Assembly: GCA_020845695.1 (NCBI GenBank)
Contig: JADLFG010000007.1
Span: 23,315 to 87,314 of the forward strand
Length of the DNA stretch: 64,000 nucleotides
Reading direction: 5' to 3'
Origin: Thermoleophilia bacterium
GTDB lineage: Bacteria > Actinomycetota > Thermoleophilia > Gaiellales > Gaiellaceae
The notes below the pieces were generated by a model. That model saw nothing but the letters and a program-made list of their open reading frames with translations. It did no database searches and had not been told where the DNA came from. The stretch's first letter is position 1. Every line of letters starts with the position of its first letter. Of the stretch, positions 49,718-57,862 are shown one piece after another. Made by a program: the position numbers and the translations under genes.

Positions 49718-50073
49718 GCGAGGCGTACGCGCTCTACCAGCAGGGCCGGCGCCACCTCGCCGCCGGCGACGCTGCCCAGGCGACCGTCGCGCTCGAGCGG
49801 GCGAAGCGGCGTGAGCCCGGGAAGGCCTCGATCCGCGAGGCGCTCGGGATCGCCTACTTCCGGATCCGGCGCTTCGCCGAGGCGGAGCGGGAGTTTCGCG
49901 CCGCGCTCGAGCTCTCCCCGGTCGACGACTACGCGCACTTCGCGCTGGGGCGCTGCCTGCTCGCGCAGGGACGCGCTCCCGAGGCGGTCGGCCACCTCAA
50001 GCTGGCCGTCTCCCTCCGGCCGGAGCGGGACGAGTACCGCCGCACGCTCGTCGGCATGACGGGCAGCGGGTAG
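49714..50073 (+). CDS. Tetratricopeptide-repeat protein
   Basis: 119 residues, about three TPR units: AYALYQQGRRHLAAGDAAQA, ASIREALGIAYFRIRRFAEAEREFRAALELSP and YAHFALGRCLLAQGRAPEAVGHLKLAV. Likely an adaptor for the preceding membrane complex, with which it is coupled by GTGA. Its TAG stop codon is also the first half of the -10 box of the next gene. Confidence 0.87.
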   Translation: MSEAYALYQQGRRHLAAGDAAQATVALERAKRREPGKASIREALGIAYFRIRRFAEAEREFRAALELSPVDDYAHFALGRCLLAQGRAPEAVGHLKLAVSLRPERDEYRRTLVGMTGSG

Positions 50074-50083
50074 CATCGAGCGC

Positions 50084-51172
50084 GTGCGGACCCTGCTCGT
50101 GCTCGCCTCCGCCGCGGCGGCGCTCGCGCTCGCCGGGACCGCCGCCGCGGCCGCCTCGTCGCTTCGCCTCGTCCGCGTCGCGTCCGGCTTCGACCGGCCG
50201 GTGCACGCGACCGCGGCTCCCGGGGCGCCGCGGACGATCTACGTGGTCGAGCAGGCAGGGGTGATCCGCGTGCTCGTGCGCGGGAAGCTCTCCCCCGAGC
50301 CGTTCCTCGATCTCCGCTCGCTCGTCGGCAGCGCGGGCTGGGAGCAGGGGCTGCTCTCCGTCGCATTCCACCCCGGATACGCCACGAACCGGCTCCTCTA
50401 CGTCAACTACACGAACCGAAGCGGCGACACCGAGGTCGTCGAGCTGCGCTCGGACGGGCAGCGGGCGCTGCCGGCAACCCGGCGGCTGCTCTTCACCGTC
50501 CCGCAGCCCTACGACAACCACAACGGCGGCGGGCTCGCGTTCGGGCCGGACGGGCTCCTGTACGTCGGCACCGGCGACGGCGGCGACGGGGGCGACCCCG
50601 GCAACCGGGCGCAGAACCTGGCGAGCCCGCTCGGGAAGCTGTTTCGTCTCGACCCGGCCGAGACCGAGCCGGTCGCGGAGCTCGTCGCCTACGGGCTCAG
50701 GAACCCGTGGCGCTACGCCTTCGATACCGCGAGCGGCGACCTCTGGATCGCCGACGTCGGCCAGAACGCGTGGGAGGAGATCGATGTGCTCCCGGCCGGC
50801 TTTTCCGGGGTCGCCAACTTCGGCTGGGACGTCTACGAGGGTAACGCTGTCTTCGAGTCGAAGGTGCCCAACCCGGCCGGCCCGCTCGTCGCGCCCGTCC
50901 ACGTCTACGGTCACCAGGGCGGCCACTGCTCGGTCACGGGCGGGTACGTCTACCACGGGCCGGTCGCCCCGTCCGCGCGGGGACGCTACTTCTACGGGGA
51001 CTACTGCAGCGGGGCCGTCTGGAGCCTCACGCTCGGCCCGGACGGGAAGGCGACGGGCGTCAGGCGGGAACCGTTCGACGTGTCCGGGATCGTGTCGTTC
51101 GGGGAGACGTGGCGGGGCGGGATGCTGCTCGTCTCCCACGAGGGTGCCATCTACCGCCTGGCGGGCTCGTGA
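50084..51172 (+). CDS. Secreted PQQ-dependent sugar dehydrogenase-like (Glucose/Sorbosone dehydrogenase family)
   Basis: 362 residues. Signal peptide (LLVLASAAAALALAGTAAAA) and six-bladed propeller typical of YliI/soluble aldose dehydrogenases: VARGFDRP-like start VASGFDRPVHA, GWEQGLLSVAFHPGYA, LLFTVPQPYDNHNGGGLAFGPDGLLYVGTGDGG (in parts), NPWRYAFD, WIADVGQNAWEEI and GGYVYHGP. Oxidizes sugars with bound PQQ in characterised relatives. TAGCAT (50071-50076) ends 7 nt before its GTG, so it has its own leaderless promoter. Next gene overlaps by GTGA. Confidence 0.9.
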   Translation: MRTLLVLASAAAALALAGTAAAAASSLRLVRVASGFDRPVHATAAPGAPRTIYVVEQAGVIRVLVRGKLSPEPFLDLRSLVGSAGWEQGLLSVAFHPGYATNRLLYVNYTNRSGDTEVVELRSDGQRALPATRRLLFTVPQPYDNHNGGGLAFGPDGLLYVGTGDGGDGGDPGNRAQNLASPLGKLFRLDPAETEPVAELVAYGLRNPWRYAFDTASGDLWIADVGQNAWEEIDVLPAGFSGVANFGWDVYEGNAVFESKVPNPAGPLVAPVHVYGHQGGHCSVTGGYVYHGPVAPSARGRYFYGDYCSGAVWSLTLGPDGKATGVRREPFDVSGIVSFGETWRGGMLLVSHEGAIYRLAGS

Positions 51173-52197
51173 GCCTCTACGAGCGCGTCGCCCGCCTCGA
51201 GCTCGAGGCCGAGGACTACCGGCTCGAGCGCCGGGAGACCGAGGTGTCGAGCGGCTTCACACGCGTGACGACCACGGTTGTCCTTGCGGGCGCGGGACAC
51301 GAGGGGCGCGGGGAGGATGTCACCTACGACGCGGCTGATCACGACGCGTTCCCGCGGCTCGAGCTGGCCGGGCGCCGGACGGTCGACGACCTCTCGCGGC
51401 TGCTCGGCGGGCTCGACCTGTTCCCGGCCGGGCCGCCGCGCTGGGCAGCGTCGGCCCACTACCGCCGCTGGGCGCTCGAGAGCGCCGCGCTCGACCTCGC
51501 CCTGCGCCAGGCGGGGCTCTCGCTCGGGGAGGTGCTCGGGCGGGAGTACCGGCCGGTCAGGTTCGTCGTCTCGACCCGGCTCGACCCGCGCGCCTGGCTC
51601 GCCGTCGACTCCGGCCTGCGCTTCAAGCTCGATCCGACGAGCGAGTGGGAGCGCGAGCTGATGGACGCGGTCGCGGCCACCGGTAGCGTTGACGCGCTCG
51701 ACTTCAAGGCCTACTACACGGACACGCCCGTCGATCAGGCCCCCGACGCGGAGCTGTACCGCGCCTGCGCCGAGCTGTTCCCGGATGCGGTGCTCGAGGA
51801 TCCCGCCTGGACGGACGAGACGCGGGCGGCGCTACGCGGCGCCGAGCATCGGCTTTCCTTCGACGCCCCCGTCTACTCGCTCGCGGACGTGGATGCTCTG
51901 CCGGTGCCCGTCCGCCACCTCAACATCAAGCCGTCCCGGTTCGGATCGGTCGCCCGGCTCTTCGAGGCGATCGAGGCGTGCGAGCGGCGCGGGGTCGCGA
52001 TGTACGGCGGCGGCCAGTTCGAGCTCGGCGTGGGGCGGGGCCAGATCCAGGCCCTCGCGAGCCTGTTCTACCCCGACTCGCCGAACGACGTCGCGCCGGG
52101 CGGGTACAACGACCCGGAGCCGCGCGCCGGCCTGCCCCGGAGCCCGCTCGTGCCGCCGGAGCGCCCGCTCGGGTTCTCGTGGCCGGATCGCCGGTAG
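51169..52197 (+). CDS. Enolase-superfamily-like protein, function unknown
   Basis: 342 residues. Barrel-like features of the enolase superfamily: RFKLDPTSEW, DFKAYYTDT, VLEDPAWTDE, HRLSFDAPVYSL, HLNIKPSRFGSV and YGGGQFELGVGRGQIQALASLFYPDSPNDVAPG. Metal acids are in plausible places (Asp of DFKAYY, Glu of LEDP, Asp of FDAP) and Lys of NIKPS could be a base, but the KxK motif is altered to KLD, so a standard racemase reaction is doubtful. Conserved in actinobacteria to my recollection, substrate unknown. GTG overlaps the dehydrogenase stop. Confidence 0.72.
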   Translation: MSLYERVARLELEAEDYRLERRETEVSSGFTRVTTTVVLAGAGHEGRGEDVTYDAADHDAFPRLELAGRRTVDDLSRLLGGLDLFPAGPPRWAASAHYRRWALESAALDLALRQAGLSLGEVLGREYRPVRFVVSTRLDPRAWLAVDSGLRFKLDPTSEWERELMDAVAATGSVDALDFKAYYTDTPVDQAPDAELYRACAELFPDAVLEDPAWTDETRAALRGAEHRLSFDAPVYSLADVDALPVPVRHLNIKPSRFGSVARLFEAIEACERRGVAMYGGGQFELGVGRGQIQALASLFYPDSPNDVAPGGYNDPEPRAGLPRSPLVPPERPLGFSWPDRR

Positions 52198-52916
52198 GCC
52201 GGGTCGCCGTCCGCCGGGCGCTCCCGCACGCCCTCACGGCCCTCGTCGCTCTGGCGCTCCCGGCGCTCCTGCTCGGGAACGGCCTCTGGGTGCTCGCGAA
52301 CGGCTGGTACGTCCACGCCGCCTACGCGCGGCCCGGGTTCCCCGACGATCGCCACGGCCTCACGGAGAGCGAGCGGACCGAGCTCGCGATCGTCGGCCTT
52401 CGCTCGATCCAGCCCCTGAATCGCGACGGCGTCGGCGTGCTCCGGGAGGCCCGGCTGCCGGACGGAAGCCTCGCGTTCGGCGAGCGGGAGATCGCGCACA
52501 TGGCCGACGTCCGCGGCCTCGTCGGGCGGATCCTGCTCGCGCACGCGATCGCGGTCGGCGCGCTCGTAGCGGCGTTCGCCGGCCTGCGGGCGCTGCGCGT
52601 CCGCGCGGCCTTCGCCGGGGGGCTCGCCCTCGGCGGCGGGCTGACGCTCGTGCTCGTGGCGGCGCTCGGGGTGCTGATGCTCGCGAGCTTCGACCGCTTC
52701 TTCGTCCAGTTCCACGAGGCGCTGTTCACGGGCGATTCCTGGCGCTTCCGCTCGACCGACACCCTGCTTCGCCTCTACCCGGACGCGTTCTGGAGCGACT
52801 TCGGCGCCGCCCTCGCGATCCTCACCGTCGCCCAGGCGGTCGCGGTCACCTGGCTTGCCTACCGATGGCTGCGCCGCCGCGGGCTCCCCGTTCTCGCCCG
52901 CTCGCGTTCGGGGTGA
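52179..52916 (+). CDS. DUF1461/TIGR01906 integral membrane protein
   Basis: 245 residues with about five membrane helices (ALTALVALALPALLLGNGLWVL, LVGRILLAHAIAVGALVAAFAGL, LALGGGLTLVLVAALGVLML, ALAILTVAQAVAVTWLAY). The family signature is clear: SFDRFFVQFHEALFTGDSWRF and LLRLYPDAFWSDF. Function unknown. GTG 52179 overlaps the previous gene by 19 bp. Convergent with gltB, 10 bp away. Confidence 0.85.
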   Translation: MAGSPVGRVAVRRALPHALTALVALALPALLLGNGLWVLANGWYVHAAYARPGFPDDRHGLTESERTELAIVGLRSIQPLNRDGVGVLREARLPDGSLAFGEREIAHMADVRGLVGRILLAHAIAVGALVAAFAGLRALRVRAAFAGGLALGGGLTLVLVAALGVLMLASFDRFFVQFHEALFTGDSWRFRSTDTLLRLYPDAFWSDFGAALAILTVAQAVAVTWLAYRWLRRRGLPVLARSRSG

Positions 52917-52926
52917 GGCCGGACGC

Positions 52927-55900
52927 TTACGGGTGCTTGGCCGCGACCGTGCCCTCGGTTTCGGACTCGATCCGGGCGACCTCGGCCTTGGGGGCGATCC
53001 GCCAGAACGTGCCCGCCGCGTCCTCGAAGCGCTCGAGCAGCGCGGTCGCCCTGGTCGAGCCGGTCAGCTCGGCGTGGCGCTCGAGCAGGGCGCGCAGCCG
53101 TTCGAGGTCGTCGGTGCCCGGGCGGTAGGCGGCGACGAGCTGGGTGTTCAGGTGGCGCTCGAGCTGCTCCTCGGGGCCGTGGACGAACAGCTCGCCGCCG
53201 GTCATGCCGGCGCCGACGTTGAGCCCGTACGGGCCGAGGACGACGACGGTGCCGCCGGTCATGTACTCGCAGGGGTGATCGCCGGTCCCCTCGACCACGG
53301 CTGTCGCGCCCGAGTTGCGCACGCCGAAGCGCTCGCCGGCTGCGCCGGCGCAGTAGAGCTCGCCGCCGGTGGCCCCGTAGAGGACGGTGTTGCCGAGCAG
53401 CACGGGGTCGCCCGCGTCGTCGGCTGGCGGGGTAACGACGACGAGGCCGCCGGCCATGCCCTTGCCGACGTAGTCGTTCGCCTCGCCGGCGAGCCGTAGC
53501 TCGATCCCGTCGGTCAGGAACGCTGCGAAGCTCTGACCGGCCGTGCCGGTGAAGCGCGCGCGGACGCGGCCGGGCGGCGCGGCCGACCCGAATCGCCGGC
53601 CGATCTCGCCGCCGAGCCTGGCGCCGACCGTGCGATCCGTGTTTGCGATCGCGTACTCGAGCTCGACGAGGCCGGGCCGCTCGAGCGCCGCCGCGGCGTC
53701 CCGGGCGAGCCGTTCTCCGAGCTCCCACCCGTCCTGCTCGATATGGGCGTCGCCGGCAAAGCCCGTCGGGCCGTGGCCGGCCCGGGCGAGCAGCGGGCCG
53801 AGCTCGAGGGAGTCGGCTCGCTGCTCGCCGGTCGCCGTCTGGTAGAGCAGGTCGACCCGCCCGACCGCCTCCCCGAGGCTGCGCAGGCCGAGCGCGGCGA
53901 GCCGCCGACGGACGTCCTCGGCGACGAAGACGAGAAACGCCATCACCTGCTCGGGTGTGCCGGCGAACTTCTCGCGCAGGTCGGGGCGCTGGGTTGCGAT
54001 CCCGACCGGGCAGGTGTCGACGTGACAGGAGCGCACCATCAGGCAGCCTTCGGCGAGCAGGAGCGCCGTACCGAAGCTCATCTCGTCGGCGCCGAGCAGC
54101 GCCGCGACGAGCACGTCCCGCCCGGTCTTGAAGCCACCGTCGGCGCGCACGCGCACGCGGCCGCGCAGGCCGTTCTCGACGAGCGCCTGCTGCGTCTCGG
54201 CCAGCCCGAGCTCCCACGGGGCGCCCGCGTTCTTGATCGACGTCAGCGGGCTCGCGCCCGTGCCACCGTCGGCGCCGGCGACATGGACGACATCGGCGAG
54301 CGCCTTGACGACGCCGGCGGCAACGAGGCCGACGCCGCTCTCGGAGACGAGCTTGACCGACACGGCCGCGCGCGGGTTGACCTGCTTCAGGTCGAAGATC
54401 AGCTGCGCGAGGTCCTCGATCGAGTAGATGTCGTGGTGCGGCGGTGGGGAGATCAGCGCGACCCCTTCGACCGTGTGGCGCAGGCGCGCGATCTCCGCCG
54501 TGACCTTGTGGCCCGGAAGCTGGCCGCCCTCGCCGGGCTTCGAGCCCTGGGCGATCTTGATCTGAAGCTCGTCCGCGTAGGCCGCGTACTCGGGGGTGAC
54601 GCCGAACCGCCCTGACGCGACCTGCTTGATCCGGCAGTTGCGCTCGCCACGGAAGCGCGCCGGGTCCTCGCCCCCCTCGCCGGAGTTCGCCATCGCGCCG
54701 AGCCTGTTGAGGGCGATCGCGATGGTCTCGTGCGCCTCGGCGGACAGCGCCCCGTGCGACATGGCGCCGCTCGAGAAGCGCCTGACGATCTCCTCGACCG
54801 GCTCGACCTCGTCGAGCGGGACGGGCGGACCGGCCGGGCGGAGCCCGAGCAGGTCTCGCGGCTCCATCGGCGGGCGCTCCGCGACGAGCTTCGCGTAGCG
54901 CTCGTACAGGTCGTAGCCGTCGAGCCCGAAGCCGCCGGCGCCCGAATCGACAGCCTTGCGCAGCTTGTGCGCCGCGACCAGCTCGTGGAGCGCATCGACG
55001 ACGTCGCCGCTCGTCTCGTGCGGCTCGCCGCCCTTGCGCCACTTGTAGTAGCCGGGGCTCTCGAGCTTCGCGCCAGCCGCGGCAGCGTTGACGCGCTCGA
55101 GGACCTCGCGCTCGAGCTCGTCGAAGCTGACCCCGCCGACCGGGCAGGGCGTGCCGGCGAACGCGAGCTCGGTCACGTCTCGCGCGAGCCCGACCGCCTC
55201 GAAGATCTGCGCGCCGCAGTAGCTCGCGACGTCCGAGATCCCCATCTTCGACATCACCTTGAGGACGCCGTCCTCGACGACCTGCTTCAGGCGCAGCTGC
55301 GCCTCGTGCGGGGACGGGCGGTCGCCGCCGACCTTGTCTGCGGCTGCCATCTGGGCGAGCGTCTCGAGCGCGAGGCGCGGGCAGATCGCCTCGGCCCCGT
55401 ACCCGAGCAGGCAGGCGAAGTGGTGGACCTCCCGGGCCTCGTCCGTCTCGACCACCAGGGTCGCCTTGGTGCGGAGCTGGCTGCGGACGAGCCGGTGGTG
55501 AACCGTGCCCGTGGCGAGCAGGGCGGGGATCGGCGCCCGCTCCGGAGCGGTGTCGGAGACGAGCAGGATGCCGGCGCCGGCGCGGACGGCCGCCTCCGCC
55601 TCGCCGGCGAGACGCTCGCAGGCGGCGCGGAGTCCCTCGGCGGGCTCGTAGGTCGCGTCCAGGCGCACGGCGGAGAACTGCTCGAGCGCGTCCGGGAAGA
55701 GGAAGAAGCTCTCGAGCTCGATGCCGCCGGCGACCTCGGGCCCGTCGGAGAGCAGCGGCGCCCTGCTGCCGAGCACCGTGCGCAGCGACATCACGAAGCG
55801 CTCGCGCAGGTGGTCGATCGGCGGGTTCGTGACCTGGGCGAACCGCTGCTTGAAGTAGTGGTAGAGCGGGCGCGCCCGCCCGGCGAGCGGCGCGAGGGCG

Positions 55901-57330
55901 GTGTCGTCGCCCATCGAGTAGGTCGGGTCGTGCCCGTGCGACGCGATCGTGCGCAGGAAGAAGGTCAGCTCCTCGCGCGTGTAGCCGAACCGCGCCTGCC
56001 GCGGCGTCAGATCTTCGTCGGGCGCCGCGGCAGGCTCGCCGGTCGTGCCGCGGATCAGGCCCTCCTCGAGCCAGGCGCCGTACGGGCCCTTCGCGGCGAG
56101 CCACGCCTTGAGCCGGCCGTTCTCCTCGAAGCCGCGCAGCGGATCGACGGCGATCATCTGCCCGGGGCCGAGCTTGCCGCGCCTGACCTGCCCGTGCCCC
56201 TCGAGCGAGACCGCGCCCGCCTCCGAGGAGCAGACCACGAGCCCGTCCTCGCAGACGGCGTAGCGCAGCGGGCGCAGGCCGTTGCGGTCGAGCGTGGCGC
56301 CGACAACGCGACCGTCGGTGAAGACGACTCCGGCGGGGCCGTCCCACGGCTCGATCAGGCCGGCGTGGTAACGGTGGAAGTCGTGCACGTCCCGGGGCAG
56401 CTCGGGGTTGCCCTCCCAGGCGGGCGGGATCAGCATCGCGATCGCGTGGCGGACGTCGCGTCCGCCATGGACGATGAAGTCGAGCGCGTTGTCGAGCATC
56501 GCCGAGTCGGAGCCGGACTCGTCGAGGACGGGGTGGTAGAGCTCGTCGTCGGCGGTGCCGAAGTTCCCCTCGCGGGCGCGCATCCAGTTGACGTTCCCCT
56601 GGATCGCGTTGATCTCGCCGTTGTGACAGAGGAAGCGGAACGGTTGCGCGCGCTCCCAGGACGGCATCGTGTTCGTCGAGAAGCGCTGGTGGAAGATCCC
56701 GAAGGGGATCTCGAGCTCCGGGCGCTTGAGGTCGAGATAGAACTCGCCGAGCTGGTCCGCCGCGCAGAGCGCCTTGTAGGTGACGGTGCGGTAGGACAGC
56801 GACGCGATGTAGACGCCGCCAGCGCGCTCCGCCTGGCGCCGAGCCCGGTAGGCGCGCCACTCGGCCTCGTCATCGGAGAGGCCTCTTGGCGGGCCGAGCA
56901 GGAGCTGAGCGATCGACGGCATGCTCTCGCGTCCCTCGGCACCCAGGTGCTCGGGGTCGACCGGGACGTCACGCCACCCGCGTGGCTCGAGACCCTCGTC
57001 CCGGCACGCGGCCTCGATCCGCTCGCGGGCGCTCTCGTCCCGGAGGAAGACCATCGCGAGCCCGGCGCCCGGCTCGGGGAGGAGCGCGGCGGGCAGCGGC
57101 AGGAGCACGCCCGCGCCGTCGCCCGTCTTGCGATCGGCGGCGGTGGCGCCACGGTGCCGGACCCGGCGCAGCCCCTCGATCAGGGCGTCCAGGATCGCCC
57201 GGGAGGCGCGGCCGCTCGTGTCCGCGACGAAGCCGATCCCGCAGGCGTCACGCTCGAGCGTGGGATCGTGGAGCTGCGGTCGGATCGGTCTCCCTCCCTT
57301 GTCCGGCCGGGCGGGCCGTTTGCGGATCAA
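52927..57330 (-). CDS. gltB: Glutamate synthase large subunit
   Basis: 1467 residues. N-terminal class II amidotransferase with nucleophile Cys in LERDACGIGFVADTSG (about residue 30, so a propeptide is removed), central domain, FMN-binding synthase barrel (VSVKLVSESGVGLVAAGV in parts, GADGGTGASPLTSIKNAG), 3Fe-4S Cys cluster CHVDTCPVGIATQ, and the C-terminal beta-helix (GKGMAGGLVVVTPP, MTGGTVVVLG). Makes glutamate from glutamine and 2-oxoglutarate. The start is TTG 57330 behind GGCAGGG; no ATG or GTG precedes the Cys in frame. No gltD is in the window. Confidence 0.95.
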   Translation of the reverse strand: MIRKRPARPDKGGRPIRPQLHDPTLERDACGIGFVADTSGRASRAILDALIEGLRRVRHRGATAADRKTGDGAGVLLPLPAALLPEPGAGLAMVFLRDESARERIEAACRDEGLEPRGWRDVPVDPEHLGAEGRESMPSIAQLLLGPPRGLSDDEAEWRAYRARRQAERAGGVYIASLSYRTVTYKALCAADQLGEFYLDLKRPELEIPFGIFHQRFSTNTMPSWERAQPFRFLCHNGEINAIQGNVNWMRAREGNFGTADDELYHPVLDESGSDSAMLDNALDFIVHGGRDVRHAIAMLIPPAWEGNPELPRDVHDFHRYHAGLIEPWDGPAGVVFTDGRVVGATLDRNGLRPLRYAVCEDGLVVCSSEAGAVSLEGHGQVRRGKLGPGQMIAVDPLRGFEENGRLKAWLAAKGPYGAWLEEGLIRGTTGEPAAAPDEDLTPRQARFGYTREELTFFLRTIASHGHDPTYSMGDDTALAPLAGRARPLYHYFKQRFAQVTNPPIDHLRERFVMSLRTVLGSRAPLLSDGPEVAGGIELESFFLFPDALEQFSAVRLDATYEPAEGLRAACERLAGEAEAAVRAGAGILLVSDTAPERAPIPALLATGTVHHRLVRSQLRTKATLVVETDEAREVHHFACLLGYGAEAICPRLALETLAQMAAADKVGGDRPSPHEAQLRLKQVVEDGVLKVMSKMGISDVASYCGAQIFEAVGLARDVTELAFAGTPCPVGGVSFDELEREVLERVNAAAAGAKLESPGYYKWRKGGEPHETSGDVVDALHELVAAHKLRKAVDSGAGGFGLDGYDLYERYAKLVAERPPMEPRDLLGLRPAGPPVPLDEVEPVEEIVRRFSSGAMSHGALSAEAHETIAIALNRLGAMANSGEGGEDPARFRGERNCRIKQVASGRFGVTPEYAAYADELQIKIAQGSKPGEGGQLPGHKVTAEIARLRHTVEGVALISPPPHHDIYSIEDLAQLIFDLKQVNPRAAVSVKLVSESGVGLVAAGVVKALADVVHVAGADGGTGASPLTSIKNAGAPWELGLAETQQALVENGLRGRVRVRADGGFKTGRDVLVAALLGADEMSFGTALLLAEGCLMVRSCHVDTCPVGIATQRPDLREKFAGTPEQVMAFLVFVAEDVRRRLAALGLRSLGEAVGRVDLLYQTATGEQRADSLELGPLLARAGHGPTGFAGDAHIEQDGWELGERLARDAAAALERPGLVELEYAIANTDRTVGARLGGEIGRRFGSAAPPGRVRARFTGTAGQSFAAFLTDGIELRLAGEANDYVGKGMAGGLVVVTPPADDAGDPVLLGNTVLYGATGGELYCAGAAGERFGVRNSGATAVVEGTGDHPCEYMTGGTVVVLGPYGLNVGAGMTGGELFVHGPEEQLERHLNTQLVAAYRPGTDDLERLRALLERHAELTGSTRATALLERFEDAAGTFWRIAPKAEVARIESETEGTVAAKHP

Positions 57331-57388
57331 CGAATCGCCCTGCCTCTGTCAGGTCTCCAACCGGCGGAGGCGGGGCGGCGGACGCCGG

Positions 57389-57454
57389 TTAGGGCTCGAC
57401 GGCCAGCGCGGCGGACGTGAACGTCTTGCTCCTGTTCTTGTCCGGGCTGGCCAT
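57389..57454 (-). CDS. Possible 21-aa leader ORF upstream of gltB
   Basis: ATG preceded by GGTGAG opens a 21-codon frame starting MASPDKNRSK and ending ALAVEP, 58 nt before the gltB start. Its ATG is 10 nt from a TATCCT -10 box, so it would be the first thing on the gltB transcript. It is weakly supported: too short to judge composition, and not obviously rich in Glu or Gln as a classic attenuator would be. Confidence 0.3.
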   Translation of the reverse strand: MASPDKNRSKTFTSAALAVEP

Positions 57455-57464
57455 CTCACCGGTA

Positions 57465-57493
57465 AGGATACGGACGAGCGGGCCAAGGAGCAA
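57465..57493 (-). promoter_or_regulatory. gltB promoter TTGCTC-17-TATCCT
   Basis: On the minus strand TTGCTC (57493-57488), exactly 17 bp, TATCCT (57470-57465). It would give a 5' leader of about 125 nt before gltB containing the 21-aa ORF. Confidence 0.5.
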
Positions 57494-57514
57494 GTCGGGA
57501 CCGCGGCCGGCCGC

Positions 57515-57543
57515 TTGACACCCGGCGCGGTCTCCGCGACACT
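57515..57543 (+). promoter_or_regulatory. ilv promoter TTGACA-17-GACACT
   Basis: A perfect -35 TTGACA (57515-57520), exactly 17 bp, and GACACT (57538-57543, three TATAAT matches). The predicted transcript starts about 57550, right at the ATG of the short hydrophobic ORF. Divergent from the gltB promoter. Confidence 0.55.
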
Positions 57544-57551
57544 CCGGGTGG

Positions 57552-57674
57552 ATGCGCAGGCGACCCGTCACCCGTGCGCGCGCGCTCGAGCGGGCGACCG
57601 CCCCGCTCGTCCTCAATCTCGCGCTCGTCGCCGGCCTCCTGATTCTCCTCGTGGCCGTCGTCATCCCCCGCTAG
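57552..57674 (+). CDS. 40-aa Leu/Val/Ile-rich ORF: ilv leader peptide or tiny membrane protein
   Basis: MRRRPVTRARALERATAP followed by a run that includes LVAGLLILLVAVVIPR and stops at TAG 57674. From residue 19 to 38, 15 of 20 residues are Leu, Val or Ile, the three products of the downstream ilv pathway. This is reminiscent of E. coli IlvL, which also ends in a VV-III-PP-type run. It is leaderless behind TTGACA-17-GACACT and lies 188 nt before ilvB. The alternative is a 40-residue single-pass membrane protein; basic N-terminus plus hydrophobic C-terminus would also fit that. Confidence 0.55.
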   Translation: MRRRPVTRARALERATAPLVLNLALVAGLLILLVAVVIPR

Positions 57675-57862
57675 GGGGACGGACGACACACACGCGCCCA
57701 CGCGGCGCAGACGGCGACCGAAGACGGGAGAGGTGCGCCCCGGGTCCGTCCCGGCGGCGGCCGGGGAGGTGGATCGAACGTGAGGGACAAGGCGGTACAG
57801 TTGCTCGAGGCCCCGACGCCCGGCGGCGCGGGGACTCGAGATCCGGAAGGGGGGGTGGCCCG
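57675..57862 (+). promoter_or_regulatory. ilvB leader region with stem-loop
   Basis: No gene in these 188 bases. 57804-57840 folds into a strong hairpin: CTCGAG pairs with CTCGAG, and CCCCG with CGGGG, around a GC-rich loop. A TACAGT -10-like box at 57796-57801 would start a transcript at the hairpin. No T-run follows the stem and no T-box signature is visible. The ilvB ribosome site is GGAAGGGGGGG at about 57845-57855. Confidence 0.45.

Noticed and set aside
52859..56860. A 1333-codon minus-strand frame alongside gltB
   Set aside because: It is an alternative frame of gltB on the same strand; it is Arg/Pro-rich and contains no domain, whereas the other frame is a textbook glutamate synthase.
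57675..57862. T-box riboswitch upstream of ilvB
   Set aside because: No T-box consensus (AGGGUGGNACCGCG) and no terminator/antiterminator T-run are visible.
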